Shown here piece after piece: positions 52,193 to 64,000 of a stretch of 64,000 nt of DNA. Position 1 is the first letter of the stretch. Each line of letters starts with the position of its first letter. Below the pieces are notes generated by a model. That model made no database searches. It was not told the DNA's origin and saw only the letters and a program-made list of their open reading frames with translations. The DNA is from Epiperipatus broadwayi. Taxonomy: Eukaryota; Onychophora; Udeonychophora; Euonychophora; Peripatidae. The translations under genes were made by a program, and so were the position numbers. Location: contig JAQFVV010006311.1 of assembly GCA_028023455.1 (NCBI GenBank), positions 3,146,147-3,210,146 on the forward strand, written 5' to 3'.

Positions 52193-52800
52193 GTCAACCA
52201 ATCAATTGGCAGCTGAATAATTTTTGATATTAAATAAAGGAAACAATAACAAAACTTAATAATAAATTCAAGAGCTTATTTTACTCTGAATAATGATAGT
52301 ACTATTAGTAAAAGATTAGTAATTCACCTGGCTATTTGCTAGTTGAAAATACGATAACTTACAGGTCATATCTCTGTAGAAATTTAATATATATAAATGT
52401 TTGTTTAGCTCTATAATTTTGTAAGCATCTTATTGCTTATCCACACATATTCATGAGATAGTCGAATTAGATTATTGACTAGAAATCTTCTTTACTAAAT
52501 TCCAAAACGACAAAACTGACTACAGAACATAATTTAAATTCAGTACTTGGTACACTATTTGATGCACTTTTTGTACTGCTAATTTTTGAACTTTTTATGT
52601 TTTACCTCTTTTAATTCTTCTTTTTTAGACTTTTATATCAGGTTTGCTAATTAGCATAAACTGAGTCTTTTAATAATATGCAAATTAGCCTGTTTCTTCT
52701 TGCAGTTATTGAATTCTTTTTTCTGCACATCAATTAGTTAATTCCTTTTCTAGATTACTTTAGAAATATCAATATTTCTAAATTTGTACATACACATGTT
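52193..52800 (-). repeat. Gypsy LTR, right copy
   Basis: About 605 bp, the 5' LTR (on the minus strand) of the internally deleted unit. It differs from the left LTR by many substitutions and several small indels, pointing to an old insertion. Confidence 0.8.
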
Positions 52801-53088
52801 GTAAAACTTGGTTTTCTTAAACATATGTTTACTGTAGCGCGCATCTCTATAGAATATCAAGAGTAACACTTAAAGAGAGAATTCTTTTTAAGTGCAAAAT
52901 TGCATTTTTTTTCTGAATAAAATTATATATACATTATAAACAAGTGTTTATAAATATATAACAAGCTTAGCTAAAATATTTAATGAGATATATATATAAA
53001 AAATGTCATTATTCAATAAAAAGATGCAGAGAATTATATAGCGACAAATGAAATTTTATTCATGATATTTTATTTAGCTTATCCTTAC

Positions 53089-53277
53089 CTTGACAAATTG
53101 GGGATAGGTTTGACCATTCATTGCTTAATTTGCATGTTGCACTTTCTTCACCAACTAATTTATAGCCAGTTTTGCACGAATAACGCAATTGTTTCCCGTA
53201 TTTAGTTGAGTCTTGAAGCAATATAATTTCAACTCCAGAATTTACATATGGTAATCCACAGTCAACATTATCATTAT
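53089..53277 (-). CDS. Exon: Sushi/CCP domain 1
   Basis: 189 nt, phase 1-1, with acceptor attattttag and donor gtaagg. The open frame holds a complete Sushi module: NDNVDCGLPYVNSGVEI, KYGKQLRYSC, GYKLVGEESATC, EWSNLSPIC. All four cysteines, the C-x-x-GY turn, the Trp and P-x-C are in place. Its first codon would join the doubtful 63-kb exon as GAT (Asp). Single-exon 1-1 modules like this are easily shuffled and duplicated, so other Sushi exons may lie upstream of the window. Confidence 0.95.
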
Positions 53278-55203
53278 CTAAAATAATGAAGATTTTTATG
53301 ATTAGGAATAGTAGTAATAGTAATACTAATGTTAATTAAGTTATCTTGATATTAAGAAAATTATTATTATTAGTTAAATGTTTAATAATAAAGTAATTAA
53401 TTTTTATCAGACTATTAGAACAATTAATCCTGTAATAAAAAGGTATTTATCAACAGATTTAGAAAAAATATTATTTTATTTTAGTAATGAGGAACACTAG
53501 TATTTTATGATCGGTTAGCATTTTTTTTGGGAGTTTTTTTAAAAGCTTACTATTTTATATAGAAGATTGTCAAACTGTTTTATCATTTTGTAATATCCTT
53601 AAAACGTAATATAATTTTCGAGTACACTTTATAAAGACTATTCTATTAGTTAAATGAATAACTTTAAATTAAAAAAATCAAAATTTGTTTTTAAATAATA
53701 TAAAATATGTGATCACAATTTTATAATTGTTTTTAATTTTATGAGTATGAGTTAACCATACAAATCATTACCATTATAATCACTAATAACCATTTATTAA
53801 CGAATAAAGCGAATATAAGTAAAAAAAAAAAAAGAGAAATAAAAATAAAATTAAAAATAAATTTGGGATGACCGTAAAAATTAATTCATACTTTATAAAT
53901 ACGTGTTTGTATTTTACTTTGATTGACATCTTTCTAGGCTAATCTACACTTGAGAAGACATCTAAAATTAATCAATATTTAATTTTTTTTAGATATTTTT
54001 TGAGAAAATTCTTAAAACTAAAATTGGAGCTACTTCTTCTACAAAACTATACATTAGAATATTCCAATATATATATATTTAAAAATCAGCTAATTTGTCA
54101 CAGATATCATATGACCTGTGGAACAAAAAGGCGCTCTTACAATAGTATATTCAATGTAATAAATATTCAACAAATTGAAGGCCATATCCACGGATAAATT
54201 TTGCCATCATATTCTAAAATAAAATTTGTTTCATTTCTTACGACTATAAAATATCTAAATTTCACTATTATATATTATAAATTATATAGAATAATAATAG
54301 CTTTATATACAGTCTCATTTAATTGGAAAAATTAAGACTGTGATCAACTACCTATTTTTTAACAATATATTCTGCATAGCATTTCAATATATAAATATGC
54401 CGATAATAATTAAAATCTAATATGATATTTAAATTCATTTACACCATCAAGTAGCACCTAAAAAAGAGTTGTTAAATATTTACTAATCCACATTTTTTAT
54501 AGATTACATTTAAAATATTAACAACAATCTCTAGAGAAATCTTTGAATAATATGAATATCACAATCATGGCTTACTGACCAATTAGAAGCCAAGAAAATA
54601 TTTTATTTTTAAATGGTTTAATTTAAATATTACACATTAAATCTATAATCGTATCTTGACAACAACTTCATGAAACTGTCTATAAAATGTTTTAAAGTTA
54701 TCTTTCTCAAAAAAAAAAAAAAAAAAGGCAAAGTTAAAAACAATATTTAAAATTTGAGGATATGCAATCTTGTATAGAATATTTCAAGGCTATATTTATA
54801 CCAGTGTTAATTCATTTAATCCTAATATATATTTCACCCTTTCTTTTCAATTTATATATATATTCTTATACGAATTTTTATTTGAAATGCCTCAGTTTAT
54901 TTTATTGTCTATAATAAAACTTCAATCATGTCCTCATGGAGAAACTATATAGCTTGAGTACAGGGCATGCAAAGAATTGACTTCGATAATACTTTGTCAT
55001 TATCCAATATTCCTTGTACAGTTTAAAGTAGTACTTCAGGCTCAACACCTTTATTGTATTATACCAATAAATGTGGATGGTTAGAATTTTATCATAAAAT
55101 AATCAAGAATCTTACATCATTAAGAGATAAATATGTGGAGTAGATATAAAAAAATTTAAATGATAAAATTATAAAAATAGAATCAAAGGATATAATTTTA
55201 GTC
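53278..55203. other. Intron, no feature
   Basis: AT-rich intron with an A-run near 54,715. The plus-strand frames at 54,000-54,197 and 54,770-54,952 have low-complexity composition and no coding support. Confidence 0.5.
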
Positions 55204-55312
55204 TTGCATTGTTAGCCGAGAGGTGTCGCAGCTGTCATGCAAGCAAGTAGTTGGTTGCAGACGGTTGTGGGTTCGCGTCCCGGCCGACGCTATGACACAT
55301 GGAAAAAAAAAA
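55204..55312 (+). mobile_element. tRNA-derived SINE with poly(A) tail
   Basis: A GC-rich block starts GTTAGCCGAGAGG (A-box-like) and has the B box GGGTTCGCGTCC at 55,269-55,280 at tRNA distance, with stem-like ends TTAGCC and GGCCGAC. It is followed by 15 bases and a run of ten A. The A-rich word AAAAATAGAAT lies both at about 55,172 and just after the tail, a possible target duplication. The extra length between boxes suggests a Leu/Ser-type tRNA ancestor. Not a functional tRNA. Confidence 0.7.
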
Positions 55313-55664
55313 TAGAATTTAAAAAAAAAAATACTGATAAAAACTGTCAAATAAATAAAAAAGTATGGTAAAAAAATCCCAAAAAAGTTGTGAAAATTAT
55401 TATTGCAAAAACAAATAAACAAATAAAAAAAAGAAATGAAAATTATAAGTTTATAAGCATTAGCTTCAGTCTTTCTCTGTGGACTTTAAGACACTAATAA
55501 GATTGGAAAAGTCAAGAACTAAAGTATACTGGATCGATTTCCTATGAGAAAAGTAAAAAAAAAAATCAACTGTAACTAAGAAACTGATCTTTGCAATTTG
55601 TTACTTTGATTCTTAGAAATAACAGCTGAACTCACAGGTTACTGAAAAATAAGTTGTTATATAA

Positions 55665-55765
55665 CGAGTTATTTTTATATATAGCGCTATGTTTTTAATT
55701 TGCAACAATCATTAGGGAATCACTCCTCTACACATGCGCTGTATAGATTTACACACTTCAGGAAT
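55665..55765. mobile_element. Foldback MITE family FB1, half copy
   Basis: TTATTTTTATATATAGCGC, then ATGTTTTTAATTTG, and further ACACATGCGCTGTATAGATT match the left flank and the GCACATGCGCTTTG arm block of copies at 1.98 and 24.7 kb. The complementary arm is absent. Confidence 0.6.
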
Positions 55766-57235
55766 ATTCTTCTCTCTAAATGTTATTTTTATTTGGAAAA
55801 CGAATTGTTAAAAATAAATAAATACATGTAGAATGTATGAGAAGATTTATTAGCTTTTGATTCTTAAAATAATTAAGAATTTGAACGCAAATTTTCAGGT
55901 TTGTTCATTTATAAAAGTAAAACGAAAATTTAAAATAGCAAAATAATTTAGATATACTATAGTTTTGAATGATTTAATAAAAGTTCGTATTGGTTTCTTT
56001 TTATAGTTAACACATACCGTTTCTACTATAGGATAAACTTTTGACAAAAAAGTATTATTTATAAGCATAAAAACAATACAAAAGGTATCAAAACAAAAAT
56101 TTCTCATAACTGTAGGACTCCATCTACCTTTGATTGCTAAAATTATTTTGAAATCATAATTTATCTTGATAAAATATACAATTTATATATAAAATTAAAC
56201 CTACATGGCAAGTCTCTTTAAAATTCTTTGATTATAAAGCTGTAACCCCCCTCCCACATTACTTATCAGATTAGTTGAGATTCAGACTTAGTATTTTTCT
56301 GTTTTTATTCTCTCCTAAAAATTACGATTAACTAGATAATAATTTATTGAACAATAATCGAATTATTAACTTATATGAGGGCACATTTCTATTGTCTCTT
56401 TTGTTTGTTATTGCGGTTTTTCAGCAATTACTATATAATTGTTTGCGTTGTGAAATAACATAAACGGATTGTTCAATAACATTAATAGACCATTATAGTG
56501 CCTTAATTCAGGACCAATTATTTGTGTTTTTTTCTAAGATACTTCACAGTCTCTGATATATTAATTGTGTTTTCTTAAGGGCAGAATTTAAGTCAGACAA
56601 AATAAACTTATGGCCTTTCTAGAGATTACAAATTCATTAGTTAAGAAAATAGCAACCTATAGCAGAAAACCCTAAGATCTTCCTGGTATAAACCGAATCT
56701 GTAATTTGTTTTTTTTTCAATCTACATTTTAACTGTATATTGCTTTCACATGGATGTAAAATACATACCATTTAGCATTAAATCATTGGATGACATTATT
56801 TTATGCGATAATATTCTTAAAAAAGAGAGAATATATTGATTATCTTGGAATTGGGAATACCAGCACTACTTTTAATTTTAGAAGATCAAGAAGCAATTGA
56901 TTTATTTTATATAAAAGTACAAATAAGTGAAGTGTTAATGAAGTGAAATTTATTGTATAAGACAGAAAATACAGTGGAAATAGCATAATTAGTTATTCAA
57001 TTTAATAGAAAATATAATTTGTAAATAATTCAGATTTATACTATAATTAGTGTGATGGTCACACCAGTTCAATCAAAAATCGGGATATGACGACCAATCA
57101 TTTTTACGTATCAGTATCTGGAATTGTGATAATGTAGTCTATGCCAGAACTCTATCTGAGGGTCACAGTGTTTATACATACATGTGATAAACCAACGACA
57201 TATAACACGATTTTATATCGCAACAGAACAATGGT
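55766..57235. other. Intron, no firm feature
   Basis: AT-rich. The end near 57,050-57,110 (TGTGATGGTCACACC, AAAATCGGGATATGACG) may be the border of the hAT element to its right. Confidence 0.4.
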
Positions 57236-59090
57236 TTAAGAAAGGAAACTGAATAATAATTTTTTTAAAAACATTTCAATCATTAAAATACATATTTTTT
57301 TATTATATTTCAAGCTGTTGATTACAGATTGTAATAGACTTTTATTGCCCATAATGTAGTCACTGAATTCAACATAGATCATTTTCATATTATAATTGCA
57401 TAAAATTATACAATTTAGAGTTTCCAAGTCGATTCTATTTCTTTCGTTTGTCCATGGACTACTTATTAAGGAAACAATTCTTTCCACATCTGATTTATGA
57501 GCAGGGAATGCAAAGTAATATTAGCATATTGTTGCAGTTTCCTGATACATGTTCTGTAAATTTTATAGATGTAAAGAATTTCGACCAAGTGAAACAGTTC
57601 CATTGTTTTCGAGTTTGCTCGAGACAATTTTCTTTAATATTTCGAACTGGTCTATTAATAGATTATCATCGATAGGTATACCAATCTTATTTAAACCAAT
57701 ACTGGTATAGAGTAGACCATTCCATGTTGGCATTTCTTTTAAATCTATCCAGCTAAAAGATGTAAATTTGTTAAAATTTAAAGTAGTTTTTCCAAATATG
57801 CTAATAAAGTTTTATGTCGTTCTTAGGCATCTTCTTTGGAGGATTTTTTTTTCTGTCTGTGACAAATTACTTTTTAAAAGCATTTGTTCAGCAGAGTGTG
57901 AAATAAATTTACTTTCAATTCGTACTTTCATCACCTGAATGGCTTCATATATTATTTTTATTACTTCTATTATGGTTATATTCTTCTTCTCAATTTCAAG
58001 AATTTGTTTTTTAAAAATAGACAGAAAATATGCATCAATAAAAGATAACTTTCATTTATCGGATTTTGAAAGAATCGTAGTAAAATTATGGGTGGCTTTT
58101 CAGATAAAAAATAAGATTTCAGTCCATCTTACAATTCAATGATTTTTTGAATCGATTTACACAAACTCAACCATCTAGTTTTAGATTGTGAAACTAAAGT
58201 CGAATATTCTACATGTAAGAAATCGAAAATTCTTTTAACTTTTCTGTTGGATTGTATATATGGAAAAATAAGAATTTTTTTCTGCAATGACTTCAATATC
58301 ACGTGATAGTCGTTCAGTACCAGATTACGCAGCGTTATGCAAAACCATCATTCATTAAAGTTTTGTTAATATTTTCACACAATTTAAAAAAATACTTTAT
58401 TTTTCCATGTCTATACCATTCGCTGAAATTTGCGTTAGTGTTATCGGCTCTACTTTGCTGGAATCAATTTTAAATTCTTTGAAACTAATTGCTATTAAAT
58501 TATAAATAGCATCTGATGTTTCATTTGGTAAATTATAAACTTTAAATAACTTTACTTTCTTTAGGATAATAACTTATAATCAAGGAAAACATTTTAGTTG
58601 CATTATGATTACTTGCATCAGTGGATATACTGAAGAACTTAGCATTGATTAAATCACTTTTAAGTTGTTGTTCGCAGAGTTTGTTCTCATGAAAAATTTT
58701 GCGCATTCTTCGAGTCTGGAAAAATCTTACTAAATAAATTATTAGCACAGATCGCTGAACAAAATGATCGATAGTGCTGAACAATATAATATGCTAGTGC
58801 TGAACAATATAATATGCTATTGTTAACTCACTTGTTGCAATGTTGTCTCCTTCTGTGCTATCTTTTGTATTTGAAATAATATACTTTTTTCAACGTTGAT
58901 GCCCTGAAAAATGTATTTTGTGTTTCTAACTATTTATATGAGTTTTTATGTCAGATTTGACACTGTGTGAAACACTAATGTAAACATTACATAATTCATA
59001 TTTCGCTTCATAGTCATTGTCTTTTTTTTTATATATAAAATTCCATTCCAGTGTATATTCATTGTAATAAGTACACTTCCTCTTTGGCAT
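57236..59090 (-). pseudogene. hAT-family transposase pseudogene (BED finger type)
   Basis: Minus-strand parts occur in transposase order. The start ATG at 59,090 gives MPKRKCTYYNEY, then NDYEAKYELCN and SVKSDIKTH, a BED-finger-like N-terminus. At about 58,660-58,560 comes FFSISTDASNHNATKMF, the first catalytic Asp region of ZBED-like hAT proteins. At 57,487-57,290 comes MERIVSLISSPWTNERNRID and the LLQSVINSLKYN tail, the C-terminal dimerisation region. The frames between are broken. Left and right flanks contain similar TCCCGATTTT words but I could not define clean terminal inverted repeats. Confidence 0.75.
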
Positions 59091-60857
59091 GTTGTCTATT
59101 GTTTTAGGGTTATTAATATTCCTATTAATTTTATCACTGCAGAAATTTAATATCAACAAAGAAATAGCATAGCTACACTGTCAATCGAAGCGGTTGCAAG
59201 CACAATTCATGTTTTAGCCTACAAAAATCCAATTTCGCATGCTCCAAGGTAAGGCTGGTTGCAGAGAACCTGGCAATACAACGTATTAGCAATCTTTGTT
59301 TTACGTATTTGCCTACAATTTTTATTATATTAGGGTAGAGACTGAAATGGACAGAGATGGCCAAGAAACTATCATTGTTGCAATGAATTATTTATGTATG
59401 ACAAATAATAATTATGAATATATAAATATCGGATACAACTCCTGAAAAGATATTTTGGGAACACTGGGACATCTAACCAAAAATAAGGACAAATCCCCCA
59501 AAATCGGGAAATCTTGTCATCTTACTTATAACAAATTGGTTTATGACTAGTTTCTTTAACTCTTTCATGCAATTACTAATTTCTTTGTTCTAACTGAAAT
59601 TGTATGTATGTGGAGTCAAAATACTTTAATTATATGCAGAGCAATATCGATTCCAATATTTCTTTGAAGTATAAAATATGAAAGTCTTTGTATCTAAAGA
59701 CCAGAAATGTAAAGAGGTTTAACATATTGAAAAACTTGCATTTGTGATCTTACAAAAGCATTACAATTGCAGTGGGTTGCTTTAACTAGATTTGGAATAG
59801 GCGTTTCACTCAGAAAATGACTAGTTATTGTGGGCATCTGTGATCTAAGAATTCTTCTAATTTTATAGATGGGAAGACATTTAAAAAGTGGTCTAAAATT
59901 GGTCCATCTTAAACATTGGGTAGGTATCTCAATAAGATGAATATTATTAAAAGTAATAATAGCAAAATTAAAATAATGCTAACAATAAAGTATATTTTTT
60001 CAGTATGTGGTTCTTGGTTTTTTCAGTATTTGGATGTAGGTCACTGCTTGTAGATAAGAATTTATAATGGTTTAATAATAATATATCAGACCGAAACTTG
60101 TTTTCCACTGGAAAAACAGTAGTTAAAGGGTTACTTAGTGATAAATCTCTCTGGGAGAGCAAACCATCAAGTAAAAGATGTATACATGTGATTTGTTATG
60201 ATATCTAAATTGTTACCTTTTATTCATAAAATTTTTAGATGTGTGAATAGAAAGTTAATTATATTCCAATGTTAATTGTGCATTAATACTTATGGTCATT
60301 TTATTAATCTCTATGCACTCATAAGAGATTCAGAAAAATTTGAAAAGAAAATTTTAATCCCCTTTTCATATGAGCCAACTTAAAAGTGAATTTTTATTCT
60401 TGAATATTTTATTGTATAAATTAATATAAATGTTTATTAAAACTTTGGCCCAAAGTAATTTGGAAGTCTTCTACTAAATTTTTTTTCCAACTGATGACTA
60501 TCCAGGATAATTTATTTTTTAAAAATATAGTTTAAGAAAAGATTAGGATGCATTACTTAAAACAATGATACTTAGAAATTAAATTATAATTAGAATTCAG
60601 AATGGAATAAATTGTTGGACAAATTATAGATTAGTACATTTCAGGATTATAATGGCAATTACATTAAAATAGGTCTTATCCGAGAAGATAAAAGTAATAT
60701 TCATTTGTTATTATATGCCAATAAAGACATGTTAAATGTGAAAGTTCACAATTAGTATTTTTAAATGTCCACATTATTAAAGCAACCATCTGACCACTAA
60801 AAGAAAATTTATGACTAATTTTCTATCAATCATTATAAGATTAATAACTTTATTAAA
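59091..60857. other. Right flank of hAT copy and intron
   Basis: The part up to about 59,525 probably belongs to the hAT element (a GGGACAAAT/AAAATCGGGA region near 59,490). The rest is AT-rich. A minus-strand frame at 59,968-60,162 is somewhat GC-richer but unrecognised. Confidence 0.4.
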
Positions 60858-61450
60858 TTGTAATTATGTAGAAGGTAGTCATCCTTTCCTCACTGGCATC
60901 TTCAAACAGTGATGTTAAAACTGTAAGAATACTCTCAAGATAGAGACTTTGAGAAATAAGAACGATTAGACTATCTTACTTTCAAACTCAAATACACTTA
61001 TATGAACCAATCTTAAGTGTCTAGAAGTAAGAGGTTAATATATAAATCATTTACTTTAAATCAATTTCTTTTTTTAAGAATCTTATTAGCACTTCTGAAA
61101 TATTATAATTTATCTTGTGTTAATATTAGAAGATATTAAATCATGTAATAATCAATAAATTTTACATAATTTAACATCTAATATTATCACAAAGTAAATT
61201 ATAATATTCCAGGAATGCTAATAAGATCATTAAAAAAGAAATATTCATGGTCTCACTTTTATCTTACTTCTGGGTACTTAAGATTGGCTCATATAAGTGC
61301 ATTTGAGTTTGAAAATAAGATCGGTCTCGTTCTTATTTTCGCAAAGTCTCTATCTTGTGGATGGGGCAAGAGTATCTTTGCAGTTTTAACATCATTGTTT
61401 AACGTGTTAGTGAGGGAGGGTTGATTGATTACTTTTTATAAAATTACAAT
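60858..61450. repeat. Foldback element, ~590 bp
   Basis: Arms of about 215 bp (60,858-61,085 and 61,215-61,450) are inverted, moderately diverged copies sharing TTCCTCACTGGC-like, GTTAAAACTG, CAAGATAGAGACTTTG and AACTCAAATGCACTTATATG blocks. Non-coding. Confidence 0.75.
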
Positions 61451-63025
61451 CTAAACACTGCATTAGTATTGATTATTACATAACTTCATTAAAATAAAAT
61501 ATATGGTAAAATATATGATATTGAATGTGGAACTTATAAGCAGTATGGATATTTAAAAGCAGAAAAAACATTATTGATGATATATAATCTGAGACACATC
61601 TCTTTATAGTTTTTGACACATTGAAATTAATACACGGACTTAAAATGTAATATCATAATCTATTAAATCATTGGAATAACTTTTTTATACTTTAAAATAA
61701 TTATTAAAATGTTAAGAAAAGTATTTTCATTATCATTGAAATATGAATACAAGAATAAAGTCAATTAATAACACATTCATCATATGATAGATATTTCCAG
61801 TTTGATAAAGTTAAAACATCTCTTTTTAATGTTATTAGAAAAGCTACAATTTTTGAAGAGACATTTGAAAAACTTTTAAAATGAAATTATGGGATAATAG
61901 AAACAAAACTAGTGGAAGGTTTTAAGAGTCTAGCAACTTCTAAGTTATGCCACTTAATTTATTGATTGTAACAATGCAGTAATTAAAGTGGGATATTATC
62001 TTTATCCCCTACAGCAAAAACTCTTTCAGAATTTTATTCAATACCTTATCTCCAATCATAGATGAAAAGTTATCAAACGAAATAGAACTTCACAAATATA
62101 AATTACTATTAATAAGATTTTTGTTGTCAGGGTATTGCAAAAATTTATTACAATAAAAGGTGATATTTATATGCAATTTTATTGAGGAGATTAAGAAGGA
62201 TATCTTAATTTGTTGAAATAATTTGAAAATAGTTATCAATGACAGTTTATTCACATTAAACCTTCATTAAATAATAGGATTACTTAGGATAAATATTATG
62301 ACACATTTGAAATGAAAACTAGGATTAAATAAAAAGGTGTATTTTCTTCCACTTTGTTTACTATTTTTATGGCAGTGGCCTTTGGAACAGTTTATGAGCA
62401 ATTCCTTAAAATAGTCATTAAAATTTATACTGATTTAATGCATAAAAATGTTTACAATTTTGATTTCTAGATATTAATATACTAACAAAATCTTTCCAAG
62501 TGGTGAAGTGATAGATTGAAAGAACCTGAAGATTAAAGGCCAATTTCCAGTGCTGAACTTATAAACTTCCAAGCAATAAATCAGTCAATTACTTTTAATG
62601 ACGGTTATAAAGGTTTTTGTTTTTGCTATAATTATATATATTTAGCTATTTTATTATCTAATGATGAAAGAAAACTTTCCAAAAATTTTGGCACAGATAG
62701 TTATCAACTTAATACTGCAATTAAAAGCATTTAAAAAGATTAAAAATAAAATAATGAATAGCATTTCTATAGTGTAATTTTTATTATGCCACTTTCATTC
62801 AAGATAGGTTTCTATCCAAGGTAGATAGTGATTCCTATCCACTTTAAACTACTTGCGGAGGGATAGAGGGGTATAATCGTAAACATATTCTTATAAAAAG
62901 ATGTATGCTCACCAATATGCACATTTCACGTTGAACCAGCACTCATCATTTGACCTATACATATTATTGTTCAGTATATGTAGATAGACAATTATTATAG
63001 TTTAATTGATAAGCATCAAACTTAC
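61451..63025. other. Intron, no feature
   Basis: AT-rich sequence with no coding or repeat signal I can support. Confidence 0.5.
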
Positions 63026-63073
63026 CTCCCTCACAACGTTGACACAAATCATTTGATGACAGTATAATTTTTA
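63026..63073 (-). CDS. Candidate 48-nt exon, phase 1-1
   Basis: A good acceptor (tatttctgtag) and a consensus donor (gtaagt) frame 48 nt that are open in phase 1, matching the following Sushi exon. It reads KIILSSNDLCQRCEG with the last codon split (GAT with the next exon). No domain is recognised; two cysteines suggest a linker or the edge of another module. A 48-nt open segment with fair splice signals can arise by chance in this composition, so this remains a candidate. Confidence 0.35.
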
Positions 63074-64000
63074 CTACAGAAATATTTATTATTCATTAAG
63101 TAGATAATCTCTAGTCTAATGAATGATTAATAAAAATTATTAAAAATAGGATAGTTTATCAAAATAATCTTATAAACTATTGAATGTGATGCTTAGGAAA
63201 AGTAACATCTTTGTTAAAAAATTCTTTATAGACAAATTTAAAGTTGACTTATGGCTAAGCCAGTAAACTATTTACAATTATTATATGAAAAGCACACGAA
63301 CAGTAAGCAGTATCAGTTGTTTGTATTAAAAAAGTATGATTGAAGATAAAATATAAGAGAGTTATAATTGTGCACAGGTACTAAAACTTTAAAAAATCCT
63401 CCTTAGCAAAATGCGAATGTATTAAAGATTCAGCACAGATTCTTAGTACAGTTATCTCAAAACTCAAATTAATACATTGATTTTCTATTTTTGTGATGTT
63501 TCAATGGATATATGAGTGTATAAGTAATTGTTAATTAAAATAACTGTATATTTGCTAAAACAATTAAGTTAATTTACCCTATTAAATTGGACACTTCATT
63601 AGATTTATCTTTAAAATATTTGTAAATGTTTTGTACAAGCTAGCTGACAATGGAGATTATATTTGTATTTTATAAATATGACTTTGCAGTTTTAGGTATA
63701 TCATTACCATTATAATATTTAATTATTTCTTCAAGAGAATGATTTGAATATTTTTTTCATTTAAAAATTTCTTTTAATTACTAGTTTATTTGATTAAAGA
63801 AAATCATTATTCCTATCTCGCAATATAATTAAGGTATTTTTGTCCTTTAGATTAGTAAGTTTTCTTTAATTAATGTCAAATGTTGATAATATATATATAT
63901 ATGTTTTTAATGATATAAAATTTAGAATTACTGTAGTTTAAATATATATCATTTAATTGTGATAGTTTTTCCTTTTATGGTTTAACAATATTGATTAACT
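63074..64000. other. Intron or upstream sequence, no feature
   Basis: AT-rich to the window edge. No start exon or promoter of the minus-strand gene was recognised. Confidence 0.5.

Noticed and set aside
55204-55290. Functional tRNA gene
   Set aside because: The B box is good, but acceptor-stem pairing is broken, spacing is too long and a poly(A) tail follows, so it is a SINE.

Overview
This is a very AT-rich animal (metazoan) genomic window. It has no operons or long ORFs, but it has small exons with GT-AG boundaries, introns of about 7-17 kb, LINEs, tRNA-derived SINEs, a Penelope-like element, hAT and Gypsy remnants, many foldback repeats and long microsatellites. The species cannot be fixed from sequence alone; an invertebrate with a large AT-rich genome fits, and a mollusc such as a cephalopod is only a guess.

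Host gene. The host gene with the best support runs on the minus strand across most of the window. Its exons, in transcript order, are: a doubtful 48-nt exon at 63,073-63,026; Sushi/CCP exon 53,277-53,089; Sushi/CCP exon 45,737-45,558; first half of a thrombospondin type-1 repeat 33,860-33,737; second half 22,384-22,324; and an ADAMTS-type cysteine-rich exon 4,876-4,743. Exon phases agree at every junction from 63 kb to 22 kb, including a Thr codon split between the two TSP1 halves. Between 22.3 and 4.9 kb the phases disagree (0 versus 1), so at least one exon there is missing from this annotation. The gene continues beyond the window on the 5' side and probably on the 3' side. It looks like an extracellular ADAMTS or ADAMTS-like protein with Sushi domains just N-terminal of the central TSP1, an unusual order.

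Mobile DNA fills the introns. Left to right: a degraded RTE-type LINE (5.2-6.6 kb), tRNA-derived SINEs (8.4 and 10.4 kb), three copies of a LINE family ending in a CCHC-like zinc motif (16.7, 20.7 and 29.4 kb), two more LINE remnants (25.6 and 27.8 kb), a 5.4-kb Penelope-like element with terminal inverted repeats and an RT plus GIY-YIG pseudogene (37.2-42.6 kb), itself hosting a nested 1.6-kb TIR element (40.8-42.4 kb), an RTE copy with a twin-priming inversion (48.9-50.3 kb), a Gypsy remnant with two LTRs and tandem organisation (50.3-52.8 kb), a tRNA-derived SINE (55.2 kb) and a hAT pseudogene (57.2-59.1 kb).

Palindromes. At least twelve long inverted repeats lie in the introns; they would fold into dsRNA in the pre-mRNA. 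Several contain a recurring motif resembling the hammerhead-ribozyme core known from Penelope-like elements. The remaining sequence is AT-rich intron in which I see nothing firm.
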